DNA of 11,801 bases from JBKJVQ01 sp046717125 (GCA_046717125.1 JBKJVQ010000249.1:1-11801); one strand, 5' to 3'; numbered from the stretch's first letter, positions 1 through 8,301 are shown. A program made the numbers and translations. Notes: a model not told the origin generated them from the sequence alone.

Positions 1-2
1 AG

Positions 3-221
3 GATGAGCCGGCCGCCGAGTCCGCCCCGGCCGCCTCGCTCGGCATGCCCGACGCCACGCGCGAAGCGCTGAGCAATCTGGCCGAGCGCCTGCGCGACGC
101 CGGCTCCGTCGAGCCCAAGCAGTCTGCGGCCGAGCCTGCGAGCGCCGCAACGGGCGCCGGAGGTGAGCAACCAGCCGGCGATGCGTCGGGCGCCGCGTCC
201 CGGTTCGTCCGCAGACCCTAA
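3..221 (+). CDS. C-terminal end of an unidentified protein (5' end outside window)
   Basis: An open frame enters from the left edge and ends at TAA 219-221, three bases before the next ATG at 225. The 72 visible residues are rich in Ala, Glu, Pro and Gly, with one helix-like stretch (ATREALSNLAERLRDAG, about residues 18-34) and a low-complexity tail ending FVRRP. No domain is recognisable in this piece. The close spacing to the DUF1214 gene suggests co-transcription. The frame is credible because it is uninterrupted and has GC-rich third positions like the genes downstream, but the product cannot be named from the tail. Confidence 0.6.
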   Translation, partial: DEPAAESAPAASLGMPDATREALSNLAERLRDAGSVEPKQSAAEPASAATGAGGEQPAGDASGAASRFVRRP

Positions 222-224
222 TCC

Positions 225-896
225 ATGGCGCAACCGGGCACGCTTTATCCCTCTCGCACCACCGGCGTGCTGGACGCGACCTTCCTGTCGGTACGGCGGT
301 TCGTCCGGTCGATGGGCGAATTCCTTGCCCTGATCGTCATTCTCCTTGTGGCGGTGGCCGCGGGTCTCGGTTCCGCCTGGTACATGATCGACCGCGGCAC
401 TGCGCTCACCATCGATCGTATCGGCCCGTGGCAGAGCTGGAGCGCCGAAGGCAATCCCGAAGCCGATCCCTACACGCGCGCGCATCTGGCGCGTGAGGGA
501 CGACTGTCCGTCACCTCGACCGCCGCGCGCTATTTCCTGGCCCGCAACGACAGCGAGGGACGCGTGCTCTCATCCGCGTGCGAGTATCTGGTCGAGGGGC
601 CGCCGATCGAAGCGAAGTGGTGGTCGATCGCGTTGTTCAACGAGAACGGTCATCTGCTCGAGAACGAGGCGGAACGCTACGGCTTCAACAGCGCCGAGAT
701 CGTCCGCCGCACCGACGGCAGCCACGGCGTCACCATTGCGCGCGAAGCGCGCTCGGAAAACTGGCTGCCCGCCGGGGATACGAAACGGCGTAGGCTGACG
801 ATCTGGCTCAGCATCTACATGCCGGCAACGACGGTCGGCGCGGGCTTCGTCGCGGAGCAGCAGCTTCCCGCGATTCGGAGGATCGCATGCCGCTGA
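225..896 (+). CDS. DUF1214 domain membrane-anchored protein
   Basis: This 223-residue protein has one membrane segment at about residues 33-55 (FLALIVILLVAVAAGLGSAW), preceded by a basic cytoplasmic stretch. The rest is probably periplasmic. The motif GPWQSW (67-72) followed by DPYTRAHLAR (81-90) is typical of the DUF1214 family as I know it. The family has no settled biochemical role. In many bacteria DUF1254 and DUF1214 are fused in one larger protein; here they are two small adjacent proteins. The start follows the previous stop by three bases, and the end overlaps the next gene by 10 bases, suggesting translational coupling. The family call comes from motif recognition and the function is unknown. 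Confidence 0.85.
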   Translation: MAQPGTLYPSRTTGVLDATFLSVRRFVRSMGEFLALIVILLVAVAAGLGSAWYMIDRGTALTIDRIGPWQSWSAEGNPEADPYTRAHLAREGRLSVTSTAARYFLARNDSEGRVLSSACEYLVEGPPIEAKWWSIALFNENGHLLENEAERYGFNSAEIVRRTDGSHGVTIAREARSENWLPAGDTKRRRLTIWLSIYMPATTVGAGFVAEQQLPAIRRIACR

Positions 897-1480
897 AGAT
901 ATCCTGGTTCACCCTCGCGATCGGCATCGTGCTCGCCGGCATCATCCATATCGCCGCCGTGCTGGCGCTGCCGCAGCTCGCGCCCAAGAATGCGTGGGGA
1001 CGGCTGTCCGATATCGCGCCGTTGAACACGCTGGTCGTGCTCCCAGCCGCCACGCCGAATGCTCAGCCGATGCCTATGCTCGCGCCGGATTTGCGCGTCG
1101 CCGTTTGCCGTTTTGACCTCAGCGAGGGTCCGATCAAGCTCAGTACACAGATTCTCGATCCGAACTGGATCCTAACCTTTAATACCGCGCTCGGCGACAA
1201 TTTCTACACGGTGCAAGGCGCCGACATCCGCAGCAGCCGTCTCGACGTCATCATCGCACTCGAGGATCACGCGCTGCTCGAGGCGACCGCCGACCGTCCC
1301 GATCAGGAAACCGATGTCGAGATCGTCCGTTCGCCCGGAGCGATGGGATTTGCCACCGTGTCAGCGTCCCTTCCGGGGCCGGCCTTCGCCGCACGCGCCG
1401 AGGCCGCGCTGAAACGCGCCACCTGCGCCCGCCACGTCGAGGCGATGCCACCGGAAGTCGCGCCGGAACCGCCCGAATAG
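887..1480 (+). CDS. DUF1254-type membrane-anchored protein
   Basis: This 197-residue protein begins at ATG 887 inside the end of the DUF1214 gene (10-base overlap, different frame). An N-terminal membrane segment (about residues 5-29, WFTLAIGIVLAGIIHIAAVL) is followed by NAWGRL and a probable periplasmic domain, ending in a Pro/Glu-rich tail (PPEVAPEPPE). Position beside DUF1214 and overall layout fit the short DUF1254 proteins of Hyphomicrobiales that accompany DUF1214. The two products probably act together at the inner membrane, which is inference from the overlap. No catalytic motif is visible. The stop at 1478-1480 lies six bases from the end of the convergent gene on the other strand. 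Confidence 0.75.
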   Translation: MPLKISWFTLAIGIVLAGIIHIAAVLALPQLAPKNAWGRLSDIAPLNTLVVLPAATPNAQPMPMLAPDLRVAVCRFDLSEGPIKLSTQILDPNWILTFNTALGDNFYTVQGADIRSSRLDVIIALEDHALLEATADRPDQETDVEIVRSPGAMGFATVSASLPGPAFAARAEAALKRATCARHVEAMPPEVAPEPPE

Positions 1481-1486
1481 CAATTC

Positions 1487-2097
1487 CTACTTGTAAGGCG
1501 CGCCGTCCCGGCCGAAATACGATTCGAGACCGAGCGTGAGATCGGGCACGCAGCCCAGCGCCATGCGCCGGATCTGATCAAGCGAGGCCTGCGCCGCCTC
1601 GCCTCTGGGGCCCGGCCATTGCGTCAGCACCTGACGATAGACCTCGATCTTGCGCGCGAGCGACGTCAGCGTCCGTCCTATGAAGGCGCGGTTCAGATCG
1701 TGCCGCGAGCGCGCGTCGGCGTCGCGCGGCCCATATGCGTGCACGTTCGCGGCGATTCCCTCGATCCGCGCCTCGTCCGTATTCATCACGCGCTGCGCGG
1801 CCTCGCAGAAGCCCGACAGCGCCATCTGGTCGTCATGGATCTCGCCGGCGATACCGGTCAGGCCGACGCCGAATCGCGCCCCGCCCCTCAATCTGACGTC
1901 CGCTGTTCTGCAGCGTGATCTCGTCAGCCGTGAGCGAATGCCCCTCCGGCAGCACGGGTTTGACGATCGTCCGTGCACCGAATATCCGCCAGGCGGTCGC
2001 GGCCGAAGGCATCGGCCGGCTGCGTTAAAGCGAGCAAAGCCGCAGCGAACGCGGCTGCGGCCAGACCGGTGCAGACAAGGCTTCGTCCGATCGCCAT
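1487..2097 (-). pseudogene. Frameshifted small exported protein of unknown function
   Basis: Coding potential on the minus strand is spread over three frames. ATG 2097 opens a clear signal peptide (MAIGRSLVCTGLAAAAFAAA, then cleavage near PADA). Near 1980-1990 it shifts into a frame reading TIVKPVLPEGHSLTADEITL. In the C-rich run at about 1877-1890 it shifts again into a long frame (IHDDQMALSGFCEAAQRVMN to DGAPYK) ending in TAG at 1487. Two single-base removals restore a 202-residue protein, and the 611-base span fits exactly. AAGGA upstream could be the ribosome site. I do not recognise the family. The mature part is mostly helical with two cysteines in the C-terminal half. It lies immediately downstream of the truncated autotransporter and may once have been its partner. 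Sequencing error in GC runs is an alternative to real decay. Confidence 0.55.
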
Positions 2098-2138
2098 CAA
2101 CGCAACATCCTTGCCGCGCACCTGGAAGGGGCTGCTTG

Positions 2139-2185
2139 GCGCATGATCTTGTTCGAAAAGTCTGCAACTTTTCGGGATCATGCGC
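2139..2185. repeat. Palindromic REP-like repeat abutting the autotransporter stop
   Basis: The arms GCGCATGATC (2139-2148) and GATCATGCGC (2176-2185) are perfectly complementary, with an inner pair CGAAAAG / CTTTTCG (2154-2160, 2168-2174). This is the single-hairpin relative of the elements at 7787-7833 and 8755-8801, sharing the GCATGAT...CGAAAA...TTTTCGG...ATCATGC layout. It touches the TAA (2186-2188) of the autotransporter frame with no spacer. It could act as a transcription-end hairpin, although no T-run follows. Confidence 0.8.
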
Positions 2186-4366
2186 TTAGTGCTTGCGGTG
2201 TGAGACCTTGGCCCAGACCGCCGGCGAGAGGCCCGGCTCGGCGATCACAGCGCCATCCTTCACCGATCCGCCGCCGAGATACATCGCGCCGGGCACGCCG
2301 GAGACGCCATTGCGCCAGAGCTGCGTCCTTAAGTCCGCCGAGCGGTCGAACCAGGTGTCGTTGGTCTGATGCCAGATGTCCTGGCTCGCCGTGATCAGCT
2401 GCGGCAGCAGGAACGCGCCGCCGCCCGGGAAGGACCGCAGTTCGAACTCGTCGAACGCGCCGCCATTCCTCGGCTCGAAGAACAGATCGAAATTGAAGAA
2501 GCCGGTGTCGATCGGCCCGTTCGCCAGCCGGAATGCATTAGGATCGACGTCGCCGCGCACCTGCACCACGGTAATGCCGTCGGGATTGAACGTCCCCGGC
2601 AACGGGTTGGTGTTGGTGACGAGCACGTCTGTCACGCCCGAGACATTGCCGTCGATGCGGAATATATCGGAGCGCGAGCCTGGGCCGCCGAGGAAGGCGT
2701 CGACGGCGAGGAAGCTGCCGGCCTCATATTCGAGGTCGGTCCCGCCCGGCGTATTGGAGATGGTGAACAGGTCGCCCTCAGCCCCGTCGAGCAGCGAGAT
2801 CGTGCCGAAATTCCGGAACGTCTCGAGCCCCTGGAACGCCACCGTCTCGTCGACGCCCGCATTGTTTGCGGTATCTACCAGGCCGCCCACCTCGTTGGTG
2901 AACAGATCGTCGCCGAGGCCGAACAGGGACGTGCCGGAAGCCTGGAACACGCCGCCAGACTGGTTGACAAACAGATCGGCATTGTCCGTCAGGTCGACGA
3001 AGCCCGTGATCAGGCCGGAGTTGAAGATCGTGGTCGCCGGCCCGACGGTATCGATGGCGAGGCCCGAATTCGCGGAGATCGAGCCGGCGTTCTGGATGTT
3101 GATCGAGTTTGCGACGCTGCTCAGGACGTCGACGGATTGGCTCCGGGCATAGATGCCTGCGTCGCCGCCGCGCACGCTGCCCGAGTTCAGGACCGACAGC
3201 GACATGTCGACAGAACTCTGCACATTGACGTTGTTGGAAAAGAAATAAATGCCCGCGCCGGTGCTGGCCTGTATATCGCCGGAATTGACGATCTGCGCCG
3301 CCTGGTTGCTGTTCGAATCGATATTAGTGAAACTGTTGTAAACCCTGATGCCGTCGCCGCCCGCGACAATAACGCCGGCATTGTTGACGGCGATGGGGCC
3401 GTTAACAATGGAGCTAACATTGGTGGCGAAGGATCGAACGTCGATGCCGTCCCCGGCGGCGCGGATCGCGCCCGGGTTGGTGATGCTGATCGGCGCGTTC
3501 CCGCCGGATTGAACGTTGATGAAAATCGCGCGCGCATCGATGCCGTCTCCGCTCGCGACGATGCCGCCGGCATTGACGACCGAAGGCGGGCTAGTGACGC
3601 TCGACTGCACGTTGGTTGCACCAACAAAAGCGGCGATGCCGGCATAGACACCGCTATTGCCCGCCTGGATCTGCGCATTGTTGTTGACCACGATCCCGTT
3701 GTTGCTCTGGGATAGAACGTTGGTCGCGCTGGACTCAGCGTAGATGCCATTGAGGCCCGACACGATGCTGCCCGCGGCCTGAATCTCGATCGCGCCGTTC
3801 TTGACGCCCTGGACGGTCGTGCTGGTCGCAATCGCGCGGATGCCGTACTCGTCAGCCTGAATCGCGCCGGAATGATCGATCAGGATCGAGTTGTCGCCGG
3901 CGCCGCCGACAACTGTCGAACGTGTGCGTGCAAAAATGCCGACGTCGGCCTGGATGTTGCTCGCGTTCAGGATCGTGATCGAGCTGTCCGCCGCGCCGCC
4001 GACAACTGTCGAAGTCGTGTAGACGAAAATTCCGTAATCGGCGGCGGTCAGGTTGCCGCTGTTGTTCAGGAAGATGGAAAACTGAGAGTGTGTCAGGTTG
4101 ATCGCATCGTCAGACGTCGCGTTGCTGACGCGATCTTCGTTATTGACGCAGACGATCGGGGCGCCCGGAGGGCCTTGCAGGATCGGCGTCGGCCCGCCGG
4201 CGCCCGGAGTGCCAAGGCAGCCCACCGTCTGCGCCGCAGCAGGCGTCGCAATCAGCGTCGGTAGTGCCATCAGCGAGGATGCCAGCGCGGTACCCAGCAG
4301 CAGCGCCTAGCGGCTCCCAGGCCGAGATGACCCCGCCGCTCCGCCGTGCAAATTCAACTTGTTCAT
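2186..4366 (-). pseudogene. Autotransporter passenger fragment lacking its beta-barrel, with an in-frame TAG near the start
   Basis: The largest open part (694 residues from ATG 4270) carries about 11 tandem units of 31-36 residues, each with a core like NAGxIxAxGDGI followed by TNVQSS-type residues. This is a beta-solenoid passenger of a type V autotransporter or adhesin. A linker domain follows (DDLFTNEVGGLVD, DTWFDRSADLRTQLW, PGLSPAVWAKVS). Such proteins normally continue into a roughly 260-residue outer-membrane barrel; here the frame ends after KVSHRKH at a palindromic repeat. The natural start is probably ATG 4366 (MNKLNLHGGAAGSSRPGSR) with GGGGG upstream, but codon 20 is TAG (4307-4309), directly before the hydrophobic signal core ALLLGTALASSLMALP. 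Restart at 4270 would give a damaged signal peptide. Secretion and surface display are therefore unlikely. The family is clear; loss of function is inferred. Confidence 0.75.
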
Positions 4367-4709
4367 GGATGCCCCCGGCCATCGGGCCGCGCGCACTTCT
4401 CGCGCTACGGCCTCGCCCCCGTCTTGACGATAGCGTGACAAATTACCCCGCCGCTATCGCTTTTGGGCAACAGTCGAAAGTGAATTCAAGTCTCGGGCAA
4501 ATCCTGGACTGGTTGCGAGAAGGTGCTTTTGATTACTTTTTGGTTAATTCGAAACAGGATCCTCGTTACCAGAAGGAGGCGGGGGCACTTTGGCTAAGAT
4601 GCGTCTTGGAGGTCGGCATAGTTATTCAGCCGCATGGATGTTGTCGGCAAGCGTCCGCCGAAAATCGAAAGGACACGTAAGTTCATTACAAAAAGATCAG
4701 CACACGCCT
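4367..4709. other. Intergenic region upstream of the autotransporter, downstream of DUF1491
   Basis: This stretch of about 340 bases has no gene I can support. It is clearly lower in GC than its surroundings from about 4440 to 4700 and must contain the autotransporter promoter. The only regular structure I see is an inverted repeat CGATAGCG (4428-4435) / CGCTATCG (4452-4459) with a 16-base spacer, about 60-90 bases upstream of ATG 4366. Its position fits a regulator site, but no family is recognisable. Frames crossing here lack domains and look like chance. Confidence 0.4.
4428..4459. promoter_or_regulatory. Inverted repeat, possible operator upstream of autotransporter
   Basis: Perfect 8-base arms CGATAGCG and CGCTATCG are separated by 16 bases, with arm centres two helical turns or slightly more apart. 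The site lies upstream of the probable autotransporter start. No regulator gene is adjacent, so the role is a guess from position and symmetry. Confidence 0.25.
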
Positions 4710-5051
4710 CTACCGTATACTAAGCCAATCGCCCAGAAAGTGCCGCCCCTGCCGGTCCTCGACCTCGACGATCCAGAGATCCTCGTCATAGCGCGTCTGC
4801 CGTCCAAGGTAGTCGTCCGCCTCCCGCTCCAGCGCGGCCGCGCCTTCCATAAGAGCGACCCACAGCCGATCCTCCGCATACATCCCGGCGGGTGCCGGTC
4901 CGAACAGGAGCGCCGTTCCGTCGAGAAGATTGATCTTGATGAAGATCGCGCCGGCTTCCTCCGCGCCGCGCCTCAACACAGCCGCCGGCGCGCCCTCGCC
5001 GTTGCAGCGCCGGATATAGGCGCGCACCCAAAGCCCCGCCTTAAGTCTCAT
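4710..5051 (-). CDS. DUF1491 family protein
   Basis: This 113-residue protein matches the DUF1491 pattern in order: MRLKAGLWVRAYIRRC at the start, GAIFIKIN and a GPAP motif in the middle, and LWIVEVEDRQGRHFLGDWL at the end. The length is normal for this alphaproteobacterial family, which has no established role. There is no signal peptide or membrane segment, so it is probably cytoplasmic. It starts 32 bases after the stop of the peptidoglycan-binding-domain gene on the same strand and is probably the last gene of the kinase operon. No strong ribosome site is visible before ATG 5051, which fits translation coupled to the upstream gene. Confidence 0.85.
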   Translation of the reverse strand: MRLKAGLWVRAYIRRCNGEGAPAAVLRRGAEEAGAIFIKINLLDGTALLFGPAPAGMYAEDRLWVALMEGAAALEREADDYLGRQTRYDEDLWIVEVEDRQGRHFLGDWLSIR

Positions 5052-5083
5052 GATGGGTGTTATAGGTCGGGGCGGACGTCCGG

Positions 5084-5779
5084 TCAGCCCTGCCGCGTAA
5101 GGGAGCGGCCGCTAACCCGCTCGATCTCCTTGATTAGGACCGGCGTGATCTCGCCCTTCTGCGGCAGATTTCGGTCGCGTTCGAAGGCGGCGATCGCTTT
5201 TCGCGTCGCCTCGCCCATCACGCCATCGACCGGGCCCGGCGCGTAGCCCAGATCGGCCAGCACGCGCTGCACGTTCTCGATCGTCGGATCGGCCGTCGGC
5301 TTGGCTTGCGGCAGCGGAACGGACGGCGCGCCCGCCTTTGGCTTCTCCGCGGGCTCAGGTTTCGCTTCCGCCGCCCTCTCCGGCGCGGGCTGAGGCGCAG
5401 GCTCCGGCTCGCCGAACTCTCCGATCGATTCGCCCAGAACGATTTTGCGCAGCAGATCCATGCTGGGCGTGCCGGTCTGCGGCAGGCCGTTGCGTTTTTC
5501 GTATTCGAGGATCGCCTTGCGCGTTTTCTCTCCCGCTAAACCGTCCGCCGGTCCTGGGTCGAAGCCGCGGGCGATCAGTTCACGCTGGATCGCCTGCATG
5601 ATCTCCGACGCGCTGCCGGGCGCCCCGCGCCCCTTCTCGCCCAATGCGATCTGCGCCGCACCGTCAAGCTGGCCCGAAGCCGCGCGCTTCTCTTCCTGCA
5701 GATAGAGCGCGTTATAGACGATTGCGACGGCCAGCCCCGCAAAGGCGAGGAAATACAGCCTGCCCATCATGACGCCCAT
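5084..5779 (-). CDS. Membrane-anchored protein with two peptidoglycan-binding (PG_binding_1) domains
   Basis: From ATG 5779 the protein is 231 residues: MGVMMGRLYFLAFAGLAVAI opens a single N-terminal membrane anchor, followed by two PG_binding_1-like repeats. The first contains IQRELIARGFDPGPADGLAG...TRKAILEYEKRNGLP and the second VQRVLADLGYAPGPVDGVMG...TRKAIAAFERDRNLP. A Pro/Ala/Glu-rich linker of about 50 residues separates them. The DGxxGxxTRKAI pattern is the family hallmark. No catalytic wall-hydrolase domain is attached, so it probably binds cell wall in the periplasm. The frame is open up to 5869, but the extra residues are unlike a signal sequence, so I place the start at 5779 (5767 is also possible). 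It lies between the histidine kinase and DUF1491, all on one strand. Confidence 0.85.
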   Translation of the reverse strand: MGVMMGRLYFLAFAGLAVAIVYNALYLQEEKRAASGQLDGAAQIALGEKGRGAPGSASEIMQAIQRELIARGFDPGPADGLAGEKTRKAILEYEKRNGLPQTGTPSMDLLRKIVLGESIGEFGEPEPAPQPAPERAAEAKPEPAEKPKAGAPSVPLPQAKPTADPTIENVQRVLADLGYAPGPVDGVMGEATRKAIAAFERDRNLPQKGEITPVLIKEIERVSGRSLTRQG

Positions 5780-5898
5780 GTCGCACCCGGAACTCGCCGA
5801 ACCATTGCCGGCCGCGCGCGGGGGACGCGCGAGCCTCGCCACCGATAATGCGGGATTCATGCTGAACAAACGATAAAGGGGATGATGGCCTCGGCGCT

Positions 5899-7695
5899 CT
5901 AAGCCGAGCGCCGCAGCGGCGTGACCGCGGCCGATATCGGCGTCGCGCCGGCATCGATCGGCAGCACGACCGAAACGGTCGTGCCCTCGCCGAGACGGCT
6001 CGCCAATTCGAGCCTTCCGCCATGCAGCTGCGCGAGGCCCTTCACGACCGACAAGCCGAGGCCCGCACCCTCGTGCCGCCGGTCATATTCCGTGTTGGCC
6101 TGGACGAACGGATCGCCCAGCCGCGCGAGATCGTGTTCCGAAATGCCGATGCCGCGATCCGTCACCGACATGCGCAGCATCGCATCCTCGCGCTCCGCCC
6201 GCACCTCGACCACTTCCCCCTCGTTCGAGAATTTGATCGCATTCGACAGGAGATTGAGCAGCATCTGCTTGCAGGCGCGTTTGTCTGCCACGAGTTCCGG
6301 CAACTCGCTCGTCTCGATCACGCGCAGTTCGATGCGGCGGCGCCCGGCTAGGCCGCGCACGAGCTCGCAGGTCGACCGCAGCATGGCCTCCGCCTCGAAC
6401 GGCTCCTTCAAAATCGAGAATTTGCCCGCCTCGATCTTCGACATGTCGAGTACGTCGTTGACGACCGTCAGCAGATGCTCGCCGCTTTCGTGGATCAGCC
6501 GCGCATATTCCGCATAGCGCGCATCGCCGAGCGATCCGTACATCTCGCGATTGAGAATTTCCGAGAAGCCGATTACGGCGTTCAGCGGCGTGCGCAACTC
6601 GTGGCTCATATTGGCAAGGAACTGCGACTTCGCCCGGCTCGCGCCCTGCGCCTGGTCGCGGGCACGGAGCAGTTCATGCTCCTGCGCCTTCCGCTCCGAA
6701 ATGTCGCGCGTCACCGCAACGATCGCGCCGTCGCCGTGGCCGTCGCCGTCATGCGGCATGTGGCGGCAGCGCATTTCGACCCAGATGTGGCGCCGTTCCC
6801 CCACCGCCATGGAATCACGCATCCGCCGCGCTACCCGGAATTCGACCGTGTACGGCGTTTGGTGTTCGATGCAGCGCGCCAGCGCCGTCAGATAAGCGGG
6901 CCGGTCCGCTACATGCACCCGCTCGAACAATCCGTCGCCGAGTAGCGCCCCGGTTGGCTCGCCAAGGATCTGCTCGCTTGCGAGCGAGGCGAAAATCGTC
7001 TTACCGCGCAAATCGTGGCGCGTCAGCATGTCGGTCGCATTCTCGGCCATCAAGCGGTAGCGCCGTTCGCCGATCCGGACGGCGTCCTCCGAACGCTGGT
7101 AGACCGTCTGCACGCTAAGCGCGAGCCCGGCCGCGTAGACGGTCGCCGTGCCCGCACCGAGCAGCCAGAGCGCCACTGGATCGAGCCCGACCGCCTGCGC
7201 CTGCGGCAGCACGCCGAGGCCCGATGCCGCCGCAAGTCCCGCAAGTCCCGCAAGCGCAAAGCCCGCCGCGCACAGCACCGCCTTCCGGCTGGCCGAGAGC
7301 GCCGCTTCCATCGGCGCGATGGCGAGCCATGCAATCAGGAAAGACTGAACGCCGCCGGTGAACGCTGCTGCGAACACGCACAGCCCCACAAGATTGACCG
7401 AAGATGCGACATGCGCCGCGACCAGCCTTCCTGAGCGCGAGACGTAGAGCGCGATTCCGATCGGCGTCAGGAACCAGGCGAACGCGAGCGCGGTCACGAG
7501 CGACGGCCTGCCCCAGATCGCGAGGTAGATCGGGAATACGCAGAGCGCCGCAAGGCCGGCGATCAGATGCGAGGCGATGAAGGACTGATGCCGCGCCGCC
7601 AGCAACGCGTCGCCGCGCGCTGTGTCGTGTACGAGGGACTCAAAGAAGCCCGTCAGGTTTTTGACGCTGCGGCTGACTATCACGCGAACACTCAT
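5899..7695 (-). CDS. PAS-domain membrane histidine kinase (DivJ/PleC-like)
   Basis: About 598 residues from ATG 7695 (GTG 7716 would add seven). Numbered from GTG 7716: a basic N-terminus, several membrane segments between about 47 and 205, a PAS domain (about 215-342, starting RRYRLMAENATDMLTRHD and ending VTRDISERK), a HisKA domain with SHELRTP holding the phospho-accepting His372, and an HATPase domain with the N box (NLLSNAIKFS, Asn492), DRGIGI (520-525) and GAGLGLS (550-556). All catalytic motifs are intact. No receiver domain is attached, and no response regulator gene is in the window. The membrane-PAS-HisKA layout resembles alphaproteobacterial cell-cycle kinases such as DivJ and PleC, but which orthologue it is cannot be told here. 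It is the first gene of the likely operon with the wall-binding protein. Confidence 0.9.
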   Translation of the reverse strand: MSVRVIVSRSVKNLTGFFESLVHDTARGDALLAARHQSFIASHLIAGLAALCVFPIYLAIWGRPSLVTALAFAWFLTPIGIALYVSRSGRLVAAHVASSVNLVGLCVFAAAFTGGVQSFLIAWLAIAPMEAALSASRKAVLCAAGFALAGLAGLAAASGLGVLPQAQAVGLDPVALWLLGAGTATVYAAGLALSVQTVYQRSEDAVRIGERRYRLMAENATDMLTRHDLRGKTIFASLASEQILGEPTGALLGDGLFERVHVADRPAYLTALARCIEHQTPYTVEFRVARRMRDSMAVGERRHIWVEMRCRHMPHDGDGHGDGAIVAVTRDISERKAQEHELLRARDQAQGASRAKSQFLANMSHELRTPLNAVIGFSEILNREMYGSLGDARYAEYARLIHESGEHLLTVVNDVLDMSKIEAGKFSILKEPFEAEAMLRSTCELVRGLAGRRRIELRVIETSELPELVADKRACKQMLLNLLSNAIKFSNEGEVVEVRAEREDAMLRMSVTDRGIGISEHDLARLGDPFVQANTEYDRRHEGAGLGLSVVKGLAQLHGGRLELASRLGEGTTVSVVLPIDAGATPISAAVTPLRRSA

Positions 7696-7724
7696 GGCGA
7701 CCGATGAGCCGCACACCCCTACAC

Positions 7725-7833
7725 TCGATCACGATGCCTTTTGGCCTAACCGGCCAAGGCATGAACGTGATCGATTCAATAATCGGAGCATGATGTCGTC
7801 CGAAAACCGCTTCACACTTTTCGGCATCATGCT
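7725..7833 (+). repeat. Two-hairpin palindromic repeat, copy A
   Basis: Hairpin I (7725-7774) has outer arms TCGATCACG / CGTGATCGA, an inner stem ATGCC..TTGGCC / GGCCAAGGCAT, and an unpaired GAA on the right side. A nine-base linker follows the conserved GATTC. Hairpin II (7787-7833) has arms AGCATGATG / CATCATGCT and an inner stem CCGAAAA / TTTTCGG. Copy B at 8755-8863 has the same architecture in the opposite direction. Copy A begins 30 bases upstream of the kinase ATG, so it could lie in that gene's leader. Confidence 0.8.
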
Positions 7834-8301
7834 CTGCCGCGAGTATCCGGAGCCTCCTTTTAAGGAAGACTGAAACGCCCACCGCACCGAACACCGCTAA
7901 AGGCGCGAAGTCCGCGTGATCCAACTTCAGCATTAACCAAACCTTGCCCGTGCGAAGCCCAGCTCATCCCGTAACGCTGTGGCGGAGTGCGCAACATCAC
8001 CCGGTACTACTTCGTCAACCGTGGGCCAACGGGACCCAGCCCCGATCAGCGCCATAAATCGTTGAGTTTCCGGCCAACTAAAATTTTAGACAAATACGGA
8101 TCAAAACTGACGCAAAATAATCGATGGTTCGATTGTTTAATTTTATACTTCAACAACGCCACGCGTTAACCCAATTGAAATCAATTTTACTTTGCATTCT
8201 AGCGTTCCCTTTGGACCCATCTTAAATTGCCCTGTGGCATGGTCACGCCATCGATGGACGGGCACGCGTGACGCTGGCCCACATATCGCGAGGGGCATCT
8301 C
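7834..8301. other. Intergenic region with AT-rich island between kinase and DUF5330
   Basis: I find no supportable gene here. About 8050-8215 is strikingly AT-rich compared with the rest of the window. It contains the 12-base perfect palindrome CTAAAATTTTAG (8078-8089) and AATTGAAATCAATT (8173-8186). The region separates two divergent genes, so it must hold at least the DUF5330 promoter and possibly the kinase promoter. A short + strand frame at 7987-8169 has no domain or coding character and I do not call it a gene. Confidence 0.4.
8173..8203 (+). promoter_or_regulatory. Weak promoter-like sequence and palindrome upstream of DUF5330
   Basis: TTGAAA (8175-8180) is followed after 17 bases by TCTAGC (8198-8203), a weak sigma-70-like pair. 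The -35-like box lies inside the perfect palindrome AATTGA-AA-TCAATT (8173-8186). The DUF5330 ATG is about 100 bases downstream. The spacing is right but the -10 is poor, so this is tentative. Confidence 0.25.

Noticed and set aside
1650..2189. + strand open frame of 179 codons
   Set aside because: It is antisense to the frameshifted exported-protein gene, Arg/Pro-rich, with no domain or start signal.
2369..3715. Long + strand open frame of 448 codons
   Set aside because: It lies antisense to the autotransporter repeats and its periodicity mirrors them; the composition (Arg/Asp/Ala rich) is that of a shadow frame.
4264..5246. + strand open frames across 4264-4680 and 4590-5246
   Set aside because: They cross the intergenic region and run antisense to DUF1491; no domain is present and composition shifts abruptly along them.
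7930..7950. TTAACC-like CtrA half-site near 7935
   Set aside because: Only one half matches TTAA-N7-TTAA; the second half is absent, so a CtrA site is not supported.
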